DNA of 64,000 nt from Grammothele lineata (taxonomy: Eukaryota > Basidiomycota > Agaricomycetes > Polyporales > Polyporaceae). The DNA is taken from NCBI GenBank assembly GCA_002150815.3, contig NDFF03000320.1, forward strand, positions 62,001 to 126,000, in the 5' to 3' direction. Numbering within the stretch: the first letter of the stretch is position 1; every line of letters begins with the position of its first letter. The position numbers and the translations under genes are program-made. Below the pieces are notes generated by a model that saw nothing but the letters and a program-made list of their open reading frames with translations, was not told where the DNA came from and did not search any database. Positions 1-11,908 of the stretch are shown one piece after another.

Positions 1-844
1 AAGTACTCGGACGACCATGGCGTGGATGAGGACGACATGCATCATCAGATCCGTGCTCATGACTCTAGGTCTCTCTCTGGTTCTGGCGGCAACTCTAGCT
101 TGGCGTTTTCCTCGATGCACTCTCGGCGGGCGTCGAAGAAGCCGACAAAGAAGAAGCCGACCAACCCGCCAAAGAAGACGACAGCTACTGGGCTCATCAC
201 GGGTACAGTTGCGAAGATTCTTGATACTCTCAAAGGTATCGGGAAGCCGGAGCCTGTCACAATCACCTGGTATGCTTATGGCAATGAGGGAGATCATTAG
301 TTGAGCGCTGAACCATCGCCGATTCGCCAGGTACACGGGACACGACCTGCTGAACCCAAGCTGCTGGTCGAACACTAAATGGGCGCCCACGGTACTTCAT
401 GGGTTCATAATGATGAAATGAGAGATCGCTCATGTGTTCGTTCTGTGAACCAGGATAAGTCGTTTGCTGCGGCGCTCACGCTCGACGGGTGGGCCTCCAA
501 ACCCAAGTGCTTCAAGTTCCTTGAGCGTACGCAATATATCCCCAACATGGCCCGCATACATCAACTTAACTGACCGTCACCAGTGTGCCACAAGCCGACC
601 AAGTGTGTTTTCGTCCGCGTCGTCGATTCGTGCGCTGGCTGCGCTTCCAACTCGAAGCACGTCGACCTCACCAAGGCCGCCTTCTCGTCCCTCGCGGACC
701 TTGACGAAGGTCTACTGACAGTGCAGATGCGTCAGGCCACCGACCCGTCTGATGGATGGTATGTCCATTGAGCGCATAACTGGGGCGCATATACTCACCC
801 TAGACATAAGGCTGGAGAACCTCTGGGGCCCCAAGAGCAACTGA
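1..844 (+). CDS. Expansin-like / RlpA-like double-psi beta-barrel protein, 5' truncated
   Basis: The reading frame is open to base 1, so the true start and probably the signal peptide lie outside the window. Proposed exons are 1-269, 331-391, 454-526, 584-758 and 811-844, giving 203 residues in frame. After a Lys/Pro/Thr-rich linker comes the barrel: TWYTGHDLLNPSCWS, then the DKSFAAALTLDGW strand, VVDSCAGC near the middle, and the C-terminal WLENLWGPK seen in fungal expansin-like proteins. The conserved Asp of VVDSC and the cysteines fit the DPBB fold of the barwin/expansin superfamily. Such proteins are usually secreted and act on or bind the cell wall without a clear hydrolytic activity. 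The CBM63 domain of full expansins is absent, so it is a stand-alone DPBB protein. The family is well supported; its substrate is unknown. Confidence 0.82.
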
Positions 845-1067
845 AACCACGATTGAGCAACAATGTGGCGGACCTCGCGGCTTCAACGATAGGCGTACGG
901 ACTCGTACGGATTCACTGAGCACCTGGGCATCTGCGGGTCCAGATGCGGACTAACATCCTAGAGTGTATCGATAGTGGCAATGTATCCTCACGAGACACA
1001 TGTACAACACAGACTAACATATTTTGTACCTTCAATCGTTCGAGAACCGGCGCTCGTGCGATCAAGC

Positions 1068-4000
1068 TCAGGTCTTCACGTTAACCCGCTTGCGCTTCTT
1101 GCCGCCCTCCGCAATCTTCTCGCGCACCTGCTCCTCGGTGAGCTCCTCGTCACGCTCAAAGAACTCGGCCGTTCGCCGTGCATCGTTCTGGCGCTGTACG
1201 AAACGGAGCGCAGCGAGATTGTACCCGAGCGTGTCCTTTTGCCGCCGGAGGCCGTCGCGCAGGCTGCGTCGGAGTGGCGCGAGCGCGGTCCGCATCACGC
1301 GGTTCGCGACGATCTGGTGGTGGTGGGTCTTGAGCAGGAAGAAGACGATGCGTGCGGTCAGGACAATGTTCCACTCCTGCGTAGCAGCAACAACAGTCAG
1401 CCCAACCCGTTCTGCCTATCCCGTCTGATGCACACGCTAGCACTCACCCGCTGGGCCCACACGTCCAAGTACCGCATCAAGCTCACGACGCGTCCGAACG
1501 GCAGCACGAGCAACGCGTCGTAGAGCGCCGTGCCCGGCACGCGCTCCACGACGTTCAAGACGTACCGCTCCGGCTCGACGTCGTACGCGGCGAGCACCGG
1601 GTGCCGGGGTGGGGGCGCGACGTCCGCGGCGAGCCCCCCGCCACGCTTCGCCTCTTCGTACGCGCGCAGGCCATCGAGCTCCCCATCGGCCAGCTCGAGC
1701 GCTTCCATGATACGCTCGCCGGCCATGAGCGTCTCCGTCGTCTGCTTGCTCACCGCCGCGGCTTCCGCTGCGTCCCCTGCTTCCGCTCCTACGGCAGCGG
1801 ACGAAGACAAGGCAGGGTTGGTAGGGTCGGCACCGCTGCCGATCGCGGCGTCGGAGCGGTTGAGACCGTCGGCGATGCCGGCCTCGTAGAGCGCCTCAAG
1901 CTCGCGCTCGCGCTCCTCTTCGAGGAAGAGAGGCTCGTCGAGCTTTTCCCAGACGCGTATCGAGCGGTCGTGCGCGCCGGTGACGACAAACTTGCCATGA
2001 TGGCTCACGGCGAGCGCCCAGACCTCGCCGTGGTGGCCGTCGAGTTTCTGGATGAGCTCGAACTGCGTGTTGAAAAGGGGGGCGATGAGTGATGAAACCC
2101 TGGGGCTGCAGGAATGAAGACACACCTTGTCACCGTCCCAGTACTTGAGGAACTTGTCCTTGCCGACAGTCCAGAAGTAGTGCGATGGCTTCGTGTCACC
2201 GTCTCGAGTGTCGTTGCGCTCGAACGCGACTTGCATCACGCTCTCGTCATGCGCGAACAGACTCTTGTGACAGTCGCCAAAGTCCAAGCCCCAGATCTTG
2301 ACGTTCTTATCCGCGGAGCACGTTGCGATGAGCTTCGAGTCGCCCGATATGTCCATTGAGAGCACGGGTAGCTTGTGTCCGTAGAGGGAGAGGAAGAACT
2401 TGAGCGTGTCTTGGTAGAAGACTTTCACGGTCGAGTCGAGCAAAGCGACGGCGAGGAGTTTTCCGTTCGGGCTATACCGCACACACAGGACATCGTCAGT
2501 CATCTTGAGCGTCCGGATGTGAACGAGGGTGAGGAGTGGAGTGCTGCGAGGCTAGAGGAAGGCGTGAGGAATGCACACGCGTGACAGAAGACGTGCTTAC
2601 ATTGTCGCTATTTGCGGGTTTGCGCTCAAAGTCCCAGAACTTGACGTCCTTGTCTGCGCTACCGCTTACGAGGCCCTTGCCGTCTGGCCGCAAATGGATC
2701 GACCATACGGTTGCCGAATGCGCCTGGACAGTATCGACGAGCGAGGACGACGCAATATCGTATATGAGAATCTCGCCAGACTTCGTGCCGACAGCGACCT
2801 GTCGATCACCGGGAAGGAACGTGCTGCATATTGCGTAACCACAATCCATGGTGCGAATACATGCAGTGGTCTTCATGTTCCAGATCTTCAACGAGCCTGT
2901 CGGACCGTTAGTATGAGAGACGTAGAATGTGTGGCAGGGTACTTGCCGTTGGATGCAGAAGCCAAGAGAGCATCGTCGGAGCTTAAACAGAGCGTTCGTA
3001 CGTCTGCTCTGTGCCCGGGGAGGTCTACGGAGAATATGCGAGCGGCTTCAGGAGGCGCGTCTTTCGACTTGGTAGGGGGTGGAATGTTGTACACTTCCAA
3101 CGCATTGTTGGAGAGTGCAACGAACAACTGGACGTTGGGTTTCCCTCCCGCCTCCTCGTCACCGAAGTCGAAAGACCGAACTTTTCCGCTGGCACGGACA
3201 ATCAAGTACGGCTGGAAGAGATCTGCGAGCTGGACATCCTGCTCCGTATTGTCGCCATTCACGTGCGCGTCATCTTCGTCGGCCTTCTTTTTGCCTTTCT
3301 CCTTTTTCTCCAGCTCCCTCTCCTTAGCTCGTTTACGCCTTCGCGCTTGCTTCTTCTTGATCTCTTCTTCTGTCCGGATACGAAACACCTCGACTGACTT
3401 GTCGTGAGACTGGACAGCGAGATATGGTTTGTGGGGGTGGAAAGAGATCTGGGAGACGCGGTGGGTGGACGCGAGGGGAAGAGTAGTTGCGGGGTGGATA
3501 AACTTTGCAACCTGAGAAACGAAATGTTAGGAAACGTCGGGGAATGACGCCGATGCACTCGCCTCTCCTGACTCCGTTTCCCGGAGACCCTGTCCAAGAG
3601 CAGCGTGGTCAAGTCTCCAGACCTTCATCTCGCCCTCTCCGCTCCCGGTGAAGATGAGCTCCTGTTCTGGGTTGAGGTCCGTGGTCCACACCTCCGAGCG
3701 GTGAGCGACAACAGTCTGGATACAGTGCTGTGTAGAGAGGTCCCATAGTTTCAGGAAGGTATCCTTGGAACTGGTGAGGAGGAAACCAGGGGCGACGCCG
3801 GTGGAAGTCGACGGGGCGGATTCCGCGACAGGACGAACGAAGTGAATGGCAGTAATTTGGTCGCGGTGTCCGCGTAAGCTAGAAACACAAGTTAGCTCGT
3901 GGGATAGTGGTTTTCGAAGAAGACGCGTACCGGTACAGACCGGCCTCGCCGACTACATCCCAGAGGATGAGGTCTGTATCCTGAGAACCAGAGGCGAGTC

Positions 4001-4440
4001 TTGTCCCAGTCTCATCGAAGGCGAGGGCTGTGACCGCCTTCTTATGGCCGTTGAAAGTCGCGAGCACCGAAGTTGACGACGCGCTCCAGATTCGAATGGA
4101 GCCGTCAGCGTACCCGACTGCAAAGATGTCTTTTTGCGGAGAGCGCAGGATGCAGGTGACTTCTGCGCGGTGACCGGTTTCGTGCCACATCGCGAGCTAC
4201 ACGGTATAAGCAAAGCGAAGAGTGAGAAAATACAGCGTGCGCACCATCTGGCCCTTTTTCACGTCCCACACCAAGACATCCTCCAGCGCGGGGACGTACG
4301 CGAGTTTTCCATCATAGTGGGAGTTGGAGGAGGCGCTGCACACCAGCCCAAACGCCTGAAACGGGAGTGAGTTGGAGCGCAGAGGGATTGAAGAACGCAC
4401 GCACCTCTGTAGGGCCGTGGCGCAAGTAGCTCTGCACCAT
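1068..4440 (-). CDS. UTP12: U3 snoRNP / SSU processome WD40 protein Utp12 (Dip2, WDR3-like)
   Basis: A multi-exon WD40 protein of roughly 900 residues. It starts with MVQSYLRHGPTE at 4440 and runs through AFGLV and the blade containing YADGSIRIW. Later blades include SADKDVKFWDF, SADKNVKIWGLDFGDCHKS and AHDRSIRVWE. The last part is the helical Utp12 domain: an acidic EEERERELEALYEAG stretch, GERIMEALELAD, LPFGRVVSLMRYLDVW, and a basic tail ending RKRVNVKT at 1068. This tandem beta-propeller plus C-terminal helical domain is the signature of Utp12/Dip2/WDR3, a UTP-B subunit of the 90S pre-ribosome needed for 18S rRNA maturation in the nucleolus. The gene is divergent from the downstream aminopeptidase, with about 300 bases between the two starts. 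Confidence 0.93.
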
Positions 4441-4747
4441 CGCAGGCGGTGAGGGCAGCGGGCGCGAGAGGAGGACGGAGGACGGGGCGGATCGCGGGAG
4501 CCAATGGGAGGCGGCGCAGGGAATAATTTCGAGGGTTCCCACGGGTGCTTTCCCGTCCTCGATGCTCGTCCGCCACGGCTCAGGCTGGCGACGGAGCCTC
4601 AGCTGCCCCTGCCCCAGTCTCTGTCTGTGTCTGCCCCGGCCTCTCGCCCCGCGTCCCGCACGGCTGCGCTCATTCACGCGGGCCAGCGTCTTCCCACCGG
4701 CAGCCTCTGCCTCTCCCCGCCCTTCTCGCCCGCCTTCCTTCCGTACC
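4441..4747. promoter_or_regulatory. Bidirectional intergenic region UTP12 / aspartyl aminopeptidase
   Basis: About 307 bases separate the two divergent start codons. The right half is pyrimidine-rich, typical of a fungal 5' leader. No clear TATA box was seen. Confidence 0.5.
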
Positions 4748-6581
4748 ATGACCAACATGACCCAGCAGGGCCCCGAAGCCGCCCACAGGCTCCTCAAGTT
4801 CGTCAATGCTTCTCCGACGCCCTTTCACGCCGTCGCAGAGGCCTCTGCCATTCTCGACAAGGCCGGCTTCTCCAAGGTCCATCTCAGCGCCCGCCGTGTT
4901 TTCCGCGATCGCTGATCTCGCTCCAGATCCGCGAGCAGGACGATTGGGACAAGGTCCTCAGGCCGAACGGCAAATACTACTTCACTCGGTACGTCTGTTC
5001 CCTGCTCGTGTGTGTCGCGTGAGCTGAGTTTGTGCATACGATCAGCAACCAGAGTGCCATTCTCGCCTTCACCCTCCCCAAGGGATGGAAGCAGGGCGCT
5101 GGCGTCTCCATTGTCGCCACCCACATTGATAGTCCTAATCTCCGGGTCAGTACCCACTTAATCCCCCTCGCGCCGAAAATGCTGATCATCTCGTACGAAT
5201 TGCTTTCATACGGAAGGTTAGATCAGGCCCGTGTCGAAGAAGTCTAAACTGGGCTACCTTCAAGTAGGAGTCGAGCTTTACGGCGGTGGCATCTGGCACT
5301 CTTGGTTCGACCGTGACCTAGGGCTCGCCGGTCGCGTCGTCGTCGCAGACAAGAATGGCAACTTCCACGCCAAACTCGTCAAGATCGACAAGCCGCTGCT
5401 CCGCATCCCGACGCTTGCCATTCATTGTGAGCAGATCGTGATATCGTTCACACTCGCGGCATACTGAACGTACCGTTGCATCAGTGGACCGAGGTTCCGG
5501 GGAGAACTTCAAGTTCAACACGGAGTCCGAGTTTATTCCCATCCTCGCGCTCGAGGCGCAACTGAACTCGACAGATGGCAAGCCCAAAGAAGATAGTAAA
5601 GATAATAAGGCGCCAAGTGCATCCAGCATTCAAGACAATCATCATCCGGCACTCTTACAGCTCCTAGCGTCAGAGCTGTCGGTCGCCCCGGAGGAGATCC
5701 ATGACTTCGAAGTGTTCGTAGCCTCTTTTTAACGCCTTTGGCCTTCCTAATCAGCTGCTTTCCAGACATCTCTTCGATGTCCAACCGTCAACACTTGGAG
5801 GTCTGAACAGCGAATTCGTGTTCAGCCCGCGCATGGATAACCAGTTTTCCTCGTACGTCACCCCTTCTTCGACCATGGAATGCTATCTCATCTCATCTGG
5901 ATCACAGGTACTGTGCCGTCGAAGCTATCTCAACCTACGCCGCCTCTAACACCTTCACCGCGCTCGAGGGCAACGTGAACTGCATTGCGCTCTTCAACCA
6001 CGAAGAGATTGGTTCCGTCTCCACCTCCGGCGCCGAGTCCTCCTTGATCCCCTTCCTCCTGCAGCGCCTCTCGCCGACGCCCGGCGCGCACGCGCAATCC
6101 GTCGCGCGCTCGTTCCTCATCAGCGCAGACATGGGCCACGCCGTGCACCCGAATTTCTCGAGCAAGCACGAGAACAACCACGCGCCGCGCATGAACGGCG
6201 GGGTGGTGATCAAGACGAACGCGAAGCAGCGCTACGCGAGCGACGCCATCGGCACCTTTATCGTCAAGAAGCTCATCGAGAAGAAGGGCGGGAGCGTGCA
6301 GGAGTTCGAGGTCCGGAACGACATGTGCGTATACATCCTTTGCTTTTGAGGCGCGTGGGGTTGACTGATGCTGATGCTGCGCGCGCAGGCCATGTGGATC
6401 CACCGTCGGGCCTATGCTGTCGAAGATCGGGATTCGCACCGTGGACGTGGGCTGCGCGATGCTCTCGATGCACTCCGCACGCGAGACCGCCGGCTCGCAC
6501 GACGCGCAGAACTACATCGACTTGTTCACGTCCTTCTTCGAGGGCTTCCCGGAGCTAGACAAGTCGCTGACGGTCGAGTAG
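4748..6581 (+). CDS. APE4: Aspartyl aminopeptidase, M18 family
   Basis: Exons 4748-4876, 4927-4988, 5046-5145, 5222-5426, 5485-5713, 5766-5852, 5908-6324 and 6389-6581 join to 473 residues, the usual size for DNPEP/Ape4. The start is the first ATG of MTNMTQQGPEAAHRLL, followed by FVNASPTPFHAV, which is diagnostic of the family. Metal and catalytic motifs are all present: ATHIDSPNLR (zinc His), FNHEEIGS (catalytic Glu pair), SADMGHAVHPNF (Asp and His) and, near the C terminus, GCAMLSMHSARE (final His). GGGIWHSWFDRDLGLAGRV is the M18 core segment. It removes N-terminal Asp and Glu from peptides. In yeast Ape4 acts in the cytosol and is also delivered to the vacuole by the Cvt route. Two junctions (after 4876 and 5713) use weak-looking donors but restore the family sequence exactly. 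Confidence 0.95.
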
Positions 6582-7169
6582 ATCTCTAAAGAAGGGGCAG
6601 CGATCACTAACCGAATGTATTAGCTATACCCACAATGAACGGTCGTGTACGCTAGCGAACGGCTCAAGGCACGGTTTGCTTCAGGAACGCAGACCCCTGG
6701 GGCTGCGCGGGACTAACCACGCAGCGTCTCGTGCCATGTGTGACTCTGACATCCGACATCCCCTGCGCCGGCGCCATAATCGTCTTCTCTAGCTGCAAGC
6801 GTGGTGCGTTCGTCCAGCTGCGCACCAATCTACATTTACGCCTGCGCTACAGCTACCGAAGAAATGGCATCACCGATTATTGCTTGCGCAATTCCGACGT
6901 AGTGCATGTCTCTAATCGATGCTTCTGATGACCAGTGACAACCAAGACGTCTGTCAGACCTTGGAGAACTCACCGCAGTATATGGCGCCTGTCGAGACTG
7001 CCTGATAGCAGCTGCGCCTGTAAATTGTCTGCGGGATCGCAGCAACTGCTATGTCACTCATTGTGGGCCTTCGAACCTACAAAAACGAGGCCTCCACACC
7101 GCGGTTGTTCACCTTTTACTCTAGCGACCCTTGGCCTCTCTTCGAAAAGGCGCACGTCTCCCCGCAAAT
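6582..7169. other. Intergenic, 588 bases
   Basis: Lies between two same-strand genes. It contains the aminopeptidase 3' region and the promoter of the first GNAT gene. I see no credible coding frame or repeat. Confidence 0.4.
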
Positions 7170-8258
7170 ATGCAAGAAGCAACCACCTCTGCTGTAGCGG
7201 AGGATACGCCACTCCTCTCCCAAGATACAGCGGAAGTTGTACCCATGAGATACCGTAGGGTCTCAATTGCGACCATGTTTCTGATAGGTAGTATTGGCTT
7301 ATGTGTCCGACATCCCTCAGACCATGTCCCAGCTGCGCAGCGGACGGCACGCAAGGCATTCGCAAATGACTCACTTATAAACTACTTCGACGTGAGGCCC
7401 TTATGTTCGCCTTATCAAGAGGTTCCTGCTGAATTGTTTCTCGTTAGAGCGTAGACCCCCATCGCGGACTTCGACGGGCGATCAACAGCCACATTGTCTT
7501 CGCGGGTGGTGTGTACCAGAAGCGGATGCTGACCATCAAGGCGGGCACAGCGCTGATGAAATAGTACGCATTCTACCCCCCCCCCTCGTCGAATCTCCGT
7601 ATCGTATGCCCATGTTAGCTATGCAGCGGTGAACCCGGGAACAACACCGACCACTGGGTTGTGACCGCACTCACCAGGCTGATCTATCCCCTTCTCACCA
7701 CAGCGGAAATGAAGAAGGTACGGCTCGAGACTGGCCTGGATGCTGTTGCCCACTACTCATTCTGATCGTATATCTTACACCAAGCGCGAGCGAGAGTTTG
7801 GTAATAAATGCAGAGAGATGGTCAAAGATGTGTTCGGCGACAGGGTAGATGGCATGTACGAAATTGAATCCCTTGCCACCGACCCCGCTGCGCAGGGGCT
7901 TGGTTACGGCTCTGCTCTTGTGCAGTATGTCTTGGACAAGGTGCGTCTACATAGGCTACATCGCGGCATATGCAATTGACTCTCAACTCATCCCGCAGAG
8001 CGACGCCGACGGGCGCGATGTGTGGCTAATCACGACCGACGCGGATGGTTTTTACGAGCATCTCGGGTTCAAGAAGTTGCGCGCAGACGTTATTGGGAGC
8101 GATTATCCCACATGGAACGGCGAGCCCATCAATATCTTTGTCGTACGTCACCCTCCAGTAAGACTCGTATGCGATTCTTGCCCTTATGTGTCGTTGGTTG
8201 CCAGATGTTCAGAGCCTCCAAGTTGTCCACACATTCAGAGCCCCTCAAACCCACTTAA
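7170..8258 (+). CDS. GNAT-family N-acetyltransferase, tandem copy 1
   Basis: Seven exons (7170-7254, 7321-7391, 7448-7563, 7627-7717, 7785-7940, 7999-8142, 8205-8258) give 238 residues. The N terminus MQEATTSAVAEDTPLL is probably unstructured. AQRTARKAFANDSLINYF starts the fold, and DPAAQGLGYGSALVQYVL is GNAT motif A with the Q-x-x-G-x-G acetyl-CoA pyrophosphate loop. DVWLITTDADGFYEHLGFKK is motif B, the GNAT C-terminal half. Similar basidiomycete proteins are annotated only as acetyltransferases and the acceptor substrate is unknown. No signal peptide or membrane span is evident, so it is probably soluble. The next gene is a close paralogue in the same orientation. The start is the first ATG in frame and matches the paralogue's leader. 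Confidence 0.82.
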
Positions 8259-9008
8259 CACATGTCAGGTTGCGCTCGAATGCTGCCATTGTATGCATCC
8301 TCAGGCTTTATAGGTTCGGTGCCGGAACATGACTCAGAGTCATTGAATGTAGTATACAGTATTAAGCACAAAAGTTGGAATTTATCTGTCAAACATAACA
8401 ATCAGTCCAATGGCCTGAGGGTGCCCCCTCTCGGCGAGCGATGGCTGTAGCGCATACTATTGTATGTTTGTACAGTGGCAGTGGGGAAGAAGGGGACGAC
8501 TGCCACGGCAAAGGATAGGTAAAGACGGTGGGTTGGTGAGCTACTATGAGCTACCAGTGAATATCTCTTGCCTTCCCACCCTGAGGTACGCAGCTGAGAT
8601 CTAAATCAGTCGCGCCTTCGTAGTGATGATAATGCATTTCGACGTATTTACACTGTTCCTACTAGCCTGCCTATTTGATCCGTATTAATCCTCTTGAACG
8701 CATTGCACAACGATACCGCCGACGTCCTTACCAACTTCACTATGAGATTGTTTCAAAAGGAGCGCCGGTCTCTTTCCGGGTCCTATAGATCGCATCATAC
8801 ATCATCCTCCGAAGAAGACGGCAATACTTGTTACTGAGCCTGAATCACAACGACCACATGCTTCCCTGTCTACCGGTGTCTACCAATCGGTCACACCCGG
8901 ATAATGTACACAACAATTAAGTTGTAGTGTTTTCTCACCACTTCCTCACCCACACCCCGTTCGCGTACTGTTTCTCCCCTACCTGAGGACTGCTGGATAC
9001 AGGCGGAC
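8259..9008. other. Intergenic between tandem GNAT genes, 750 bases
   Basis: No convincing coding frame. It is AT-richer than the flanking exons and ends in a pyrimidine-rich leader before the next start. Confidence 0.4.
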
Positions 9009-10079
9009 ATGCGGACTATGTTCAACACCGATCTCATGACGGAGAAAATGCCACTCCTCCGCTTTCATGACGCGGTGGAAGTGGTACCCCTGAAATACCG
9101 TACGCTTTTGACAGTGTCTACGTTACAAAGTTATTGACGAGTGTGCCTCTTGGCGTTATAGGTGAGATCCCGGCCGCTCGGTCCTCGGTGCACAAAGCAT
9201 TCGCAAACGACTCCCTTATGTTGTACTTCAATGTTAGGGCACCGTTCTTGCACTTCTATCCAACAGTGTCTCAAGGTGCCGTTAGGCCGTAGATAGGTTC
9301 TCCGGTTTCCGACGGGCGATCGACAATTACCTCAGTTTTGCTAGTGGTGTCAAGCAACGGCGGATGCTGACGGTTGATGCGGGGGTTGCGTTGATGAAAT
9401 AGTACGCCACGGTTTCTTGCAGATCGAAATCTGGTATGATCGATTTCTAATGCGAATTCTACAGTAGCGAGCCGGGGAATAGCACGGATCCTTGGATCGT
9501 AAAGACATTGAGCAAAATGATCTATCCTGTTCTCACTACAAAAGAACTTAAGAAGGTGTGAGTCCTCTAAACAAACCATTGCGTTGCTAATATCACTTTG
9601 TTTGGATCCAGCGTGAGAAGGAATTCATGGACAAGGGCGACGCGATGGTGAAGCACTCGCTTGGGGCCAGGGTTGACGATATGTACGAAATCCAGCTCCT
9701 CGCCACGAACCCCGCTGCACAAGGGCGCGGACTTGGTTCTGCCCTTGTACAATATATTTTGGATAAGGTGCCCTTCAAATTTACGCGCCGTTGCAGGAGT
9801 CCCTCACGCTAACTTATGCAGAGTGACTCCGACGGACGTGACGTATGGTTACTTACGACCGATGCCGTCGGTTTTTATGAGTATCTAGGATTCACGAAAT
9901 TGGTCTCGGATCTTGTTGGAAACGACAATCCTGCGTGGGGTGGCGAGCCCATACCTATCCACATCGTTAGTCATTTTGATGCTTTCCCCGCCGTGTATGC
10001 CATGAGCTGATATGTTATGCAGATGTTCAGGGCATCCAAACGATCCTCCTTTGTAGCGACTTCGTTCAAATTGTCTTGA
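9009..10079 (+). CDS. GNAT-family N-acetyltransferase, tandem copy 2
   Basis: Seven exons (9009-9099, 9162-9232, 9286-9401, 9465-9555, 9612-9767, 9822-9965, 10023-10079) give 241 residues. The five internal exons are 71, 116, 91, 156 and 144 bases, exactly as in the upstream copy, so the two genes arose by tandem duplication. Motif A is NPAAQGRGLGSALVQYIL and motif B is DVWLLTTDAVGFYEYLGFTK. Both copies end in the exon beginning MFRASK. The proteins have diverged clearly, especially the first 30 residues and the C-terminal tail, but no stop or frameshift is seen, so both appear functional. The acetyl acceptor is unknown. The ATG at 9009 is chosen; an in-frame Met at 9018 is an alternative. 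Confidence 0.82.
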
Positions 10080-10581
10080 TTGATATCGCCCTGGGGTGCC
10101 GTTGTGGGACTGTAATACGCAGTTTGAAGTGTTCGCGTGAACTAGATCCAACTATACTTGGTTTGTACGTCTTCGGATTGCGATTGAGTGATCAGATGTA
10201 CTACAAGCGTCCGCAAGCCGCCAAGTGGGGGGCCTACGGCTCAACTCGCCAAGTTGTTTGTAAACATCTAGATGCGTTGACGGTTCAGGCCTATTTCCAA
10301 GTCTTTCAGCCCCTTCACCGGCCACTCTCCCATCACCTACCTTACCTTGCGCCCTTTCATCCGACTAGTTTAGACTCAAGTCTCAAAGCCTTGGTCCAGA
10401 AGGGAGCAACTAGGACCGTCTCTTCGGCAGCTTTCAAGGGGCAAACTGGCTCAAAGCATTAGACACTACATCTCGAATGGAACACGATATACTCTACTAG
10501 TACAATCAGCCTCAATAGACGCATCGAAACCGGGATATGGTCTAAACACGGAAAGAAAACAGAGAGGGGCACCGCCTATGG
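10080..10581. other. Intergenic, about 500 bases
   Basis: A convergent interval between the GNAT gene and IMP4. A frame open from 10076 to 10462 has no recognisable domain and is probably chance. Confidence 0.4.
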
Positions 10582-11908
10582 CTATGAGCTCCTCGCTCGC
10601 TTCTTGGGGTTCTTTGCAGACTCATCCTCCGCGGCTACCGTGGACGGACGTGGTGCGGGGCCGCTGAGCAGACTGCGCTTCTTGGCTGTTCGCGAATAGT
10701 GGGCGAGTACCCATTCCCGTTCGGCCTCTGTCTGCTCTATCGTGCCCTGCCGAATCTCGTATGCTGTCAACGGAAATAAGGAGGGTTTCACATGGAGTGG
10801 AAATTATGGGGACGTACGCTTCATTTCGAACCGCGGGCCGACCTCTGCGAGCTGCACTTGTTTAGGTGGAATTTTCATGAAGACGTGATGACTACGGATG
10901 CACAAGTAAGTCACTCCCGCAGCACGTACGGAGAAGAGAAGAGCGAGTTGAGGCAAAACAAAACGAAACGCACCGGAACGAGATGAAGTCGTCCTCGTTA
11001 GAAAATGTCATCACTCGCTTGCTATCCTCCTTGGGTACGGGAAAGAGATACTTGAGGACGTCACCAATGCGCTGGCCGAGACGAGAAGAAAAGTTCTCGA
11101 AGATGAGATGGGGGTACTGCTCAGAGACTGTTGACGATTTATATGAAGCGATGTCGTGCCGTAGCTGCACATTGTGCAGCGTGAAGAATACCGTCGGGCC
11201 GTGCGGAAAGTGAGACACAATCATAGCATCTGATGGGTAGTGAGTGGGTCGTTAAAAAGCGTGGGCGATAAGGGGCGAGGGACTGGTTGGTCAGAATGCC
11301 TCACCTGGCACTCCTCTGTGTTCATGCAGGATAACGAGGTCCGTAACGTCGTTTGCCCGGCATGCTTCCGCCAGCTCTTTGACAACGTAATTTCCACGGT
11401 TTATTCGGTGGGAGTTGGGAAATACTAGACGCATTTCCTTTGTATGACCGCCCAACATGAGCCCAGGGTATGCCGCATGTTGAGATCTGGGTTCGTACCT
11501 TCGAGAACTGAAGCAACTTAGAGCTCGGGTCGCGTGACGTTGTAACAACAGTTTTGGGGTCCATTATTCCTGCTCGTGAGTACTCATTGTCGATGTGCGA
11601 CGACGGATCTGACCTCGTGCACATAAGCAGCTTTGCAGTACGGAAGGAGATGTGGACGGACCTGCTTGTGCCTCGTCAAATGCCAAGTCCCTCCCCAATG
11701 TACCAGCATCCTTCCTCAACTCCGTCGGCAAAGACTTCCCGCTCGCGAGTGCATCCTTAATCTGCTGCTTCCGTGCATATGTCTGCCTTTCTTGCGCCTC
11801 GAGGGACTTGGCGTAAATGTATTGGCGGCGTTCACGAGCCTGCCTGCGCAGCTTTGAAGACGACGTGAGTTATGGGAACAAGCAGCATAAGAGCTGAATG
11901 CCCACCAT
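10582..11908 (-). CDS. IMP4: U3 snoRNP protein Imp4 (Brix domain)
   Basis: The N-terminal basic helix [19 protein letters not shown] and [11 protein letters not shown] match Imp4. The Brix/sigma70-like domain follows: [78 protein letters not shown] and [20 protein letters not shown]. Then come [13 protein letters not shown] and [14 protein letters not shown]. Imp4 binds U3 snoRNA and its pairing with the 5' ETS in the SSU processome, with Imp3 and Mpp10. The best model starts with a first exon consisting only of the ATG (11906-11908). A 54-base intron (11852-11905, GTGGGC..AAAG) follows and joins directly to CTGCGCAGG, which restores the family N terminus [11 protein letters not shown] Lys/Arg-rich tail after the Brix domain is somewhat longer than usual. 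Confidence 0.93.
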
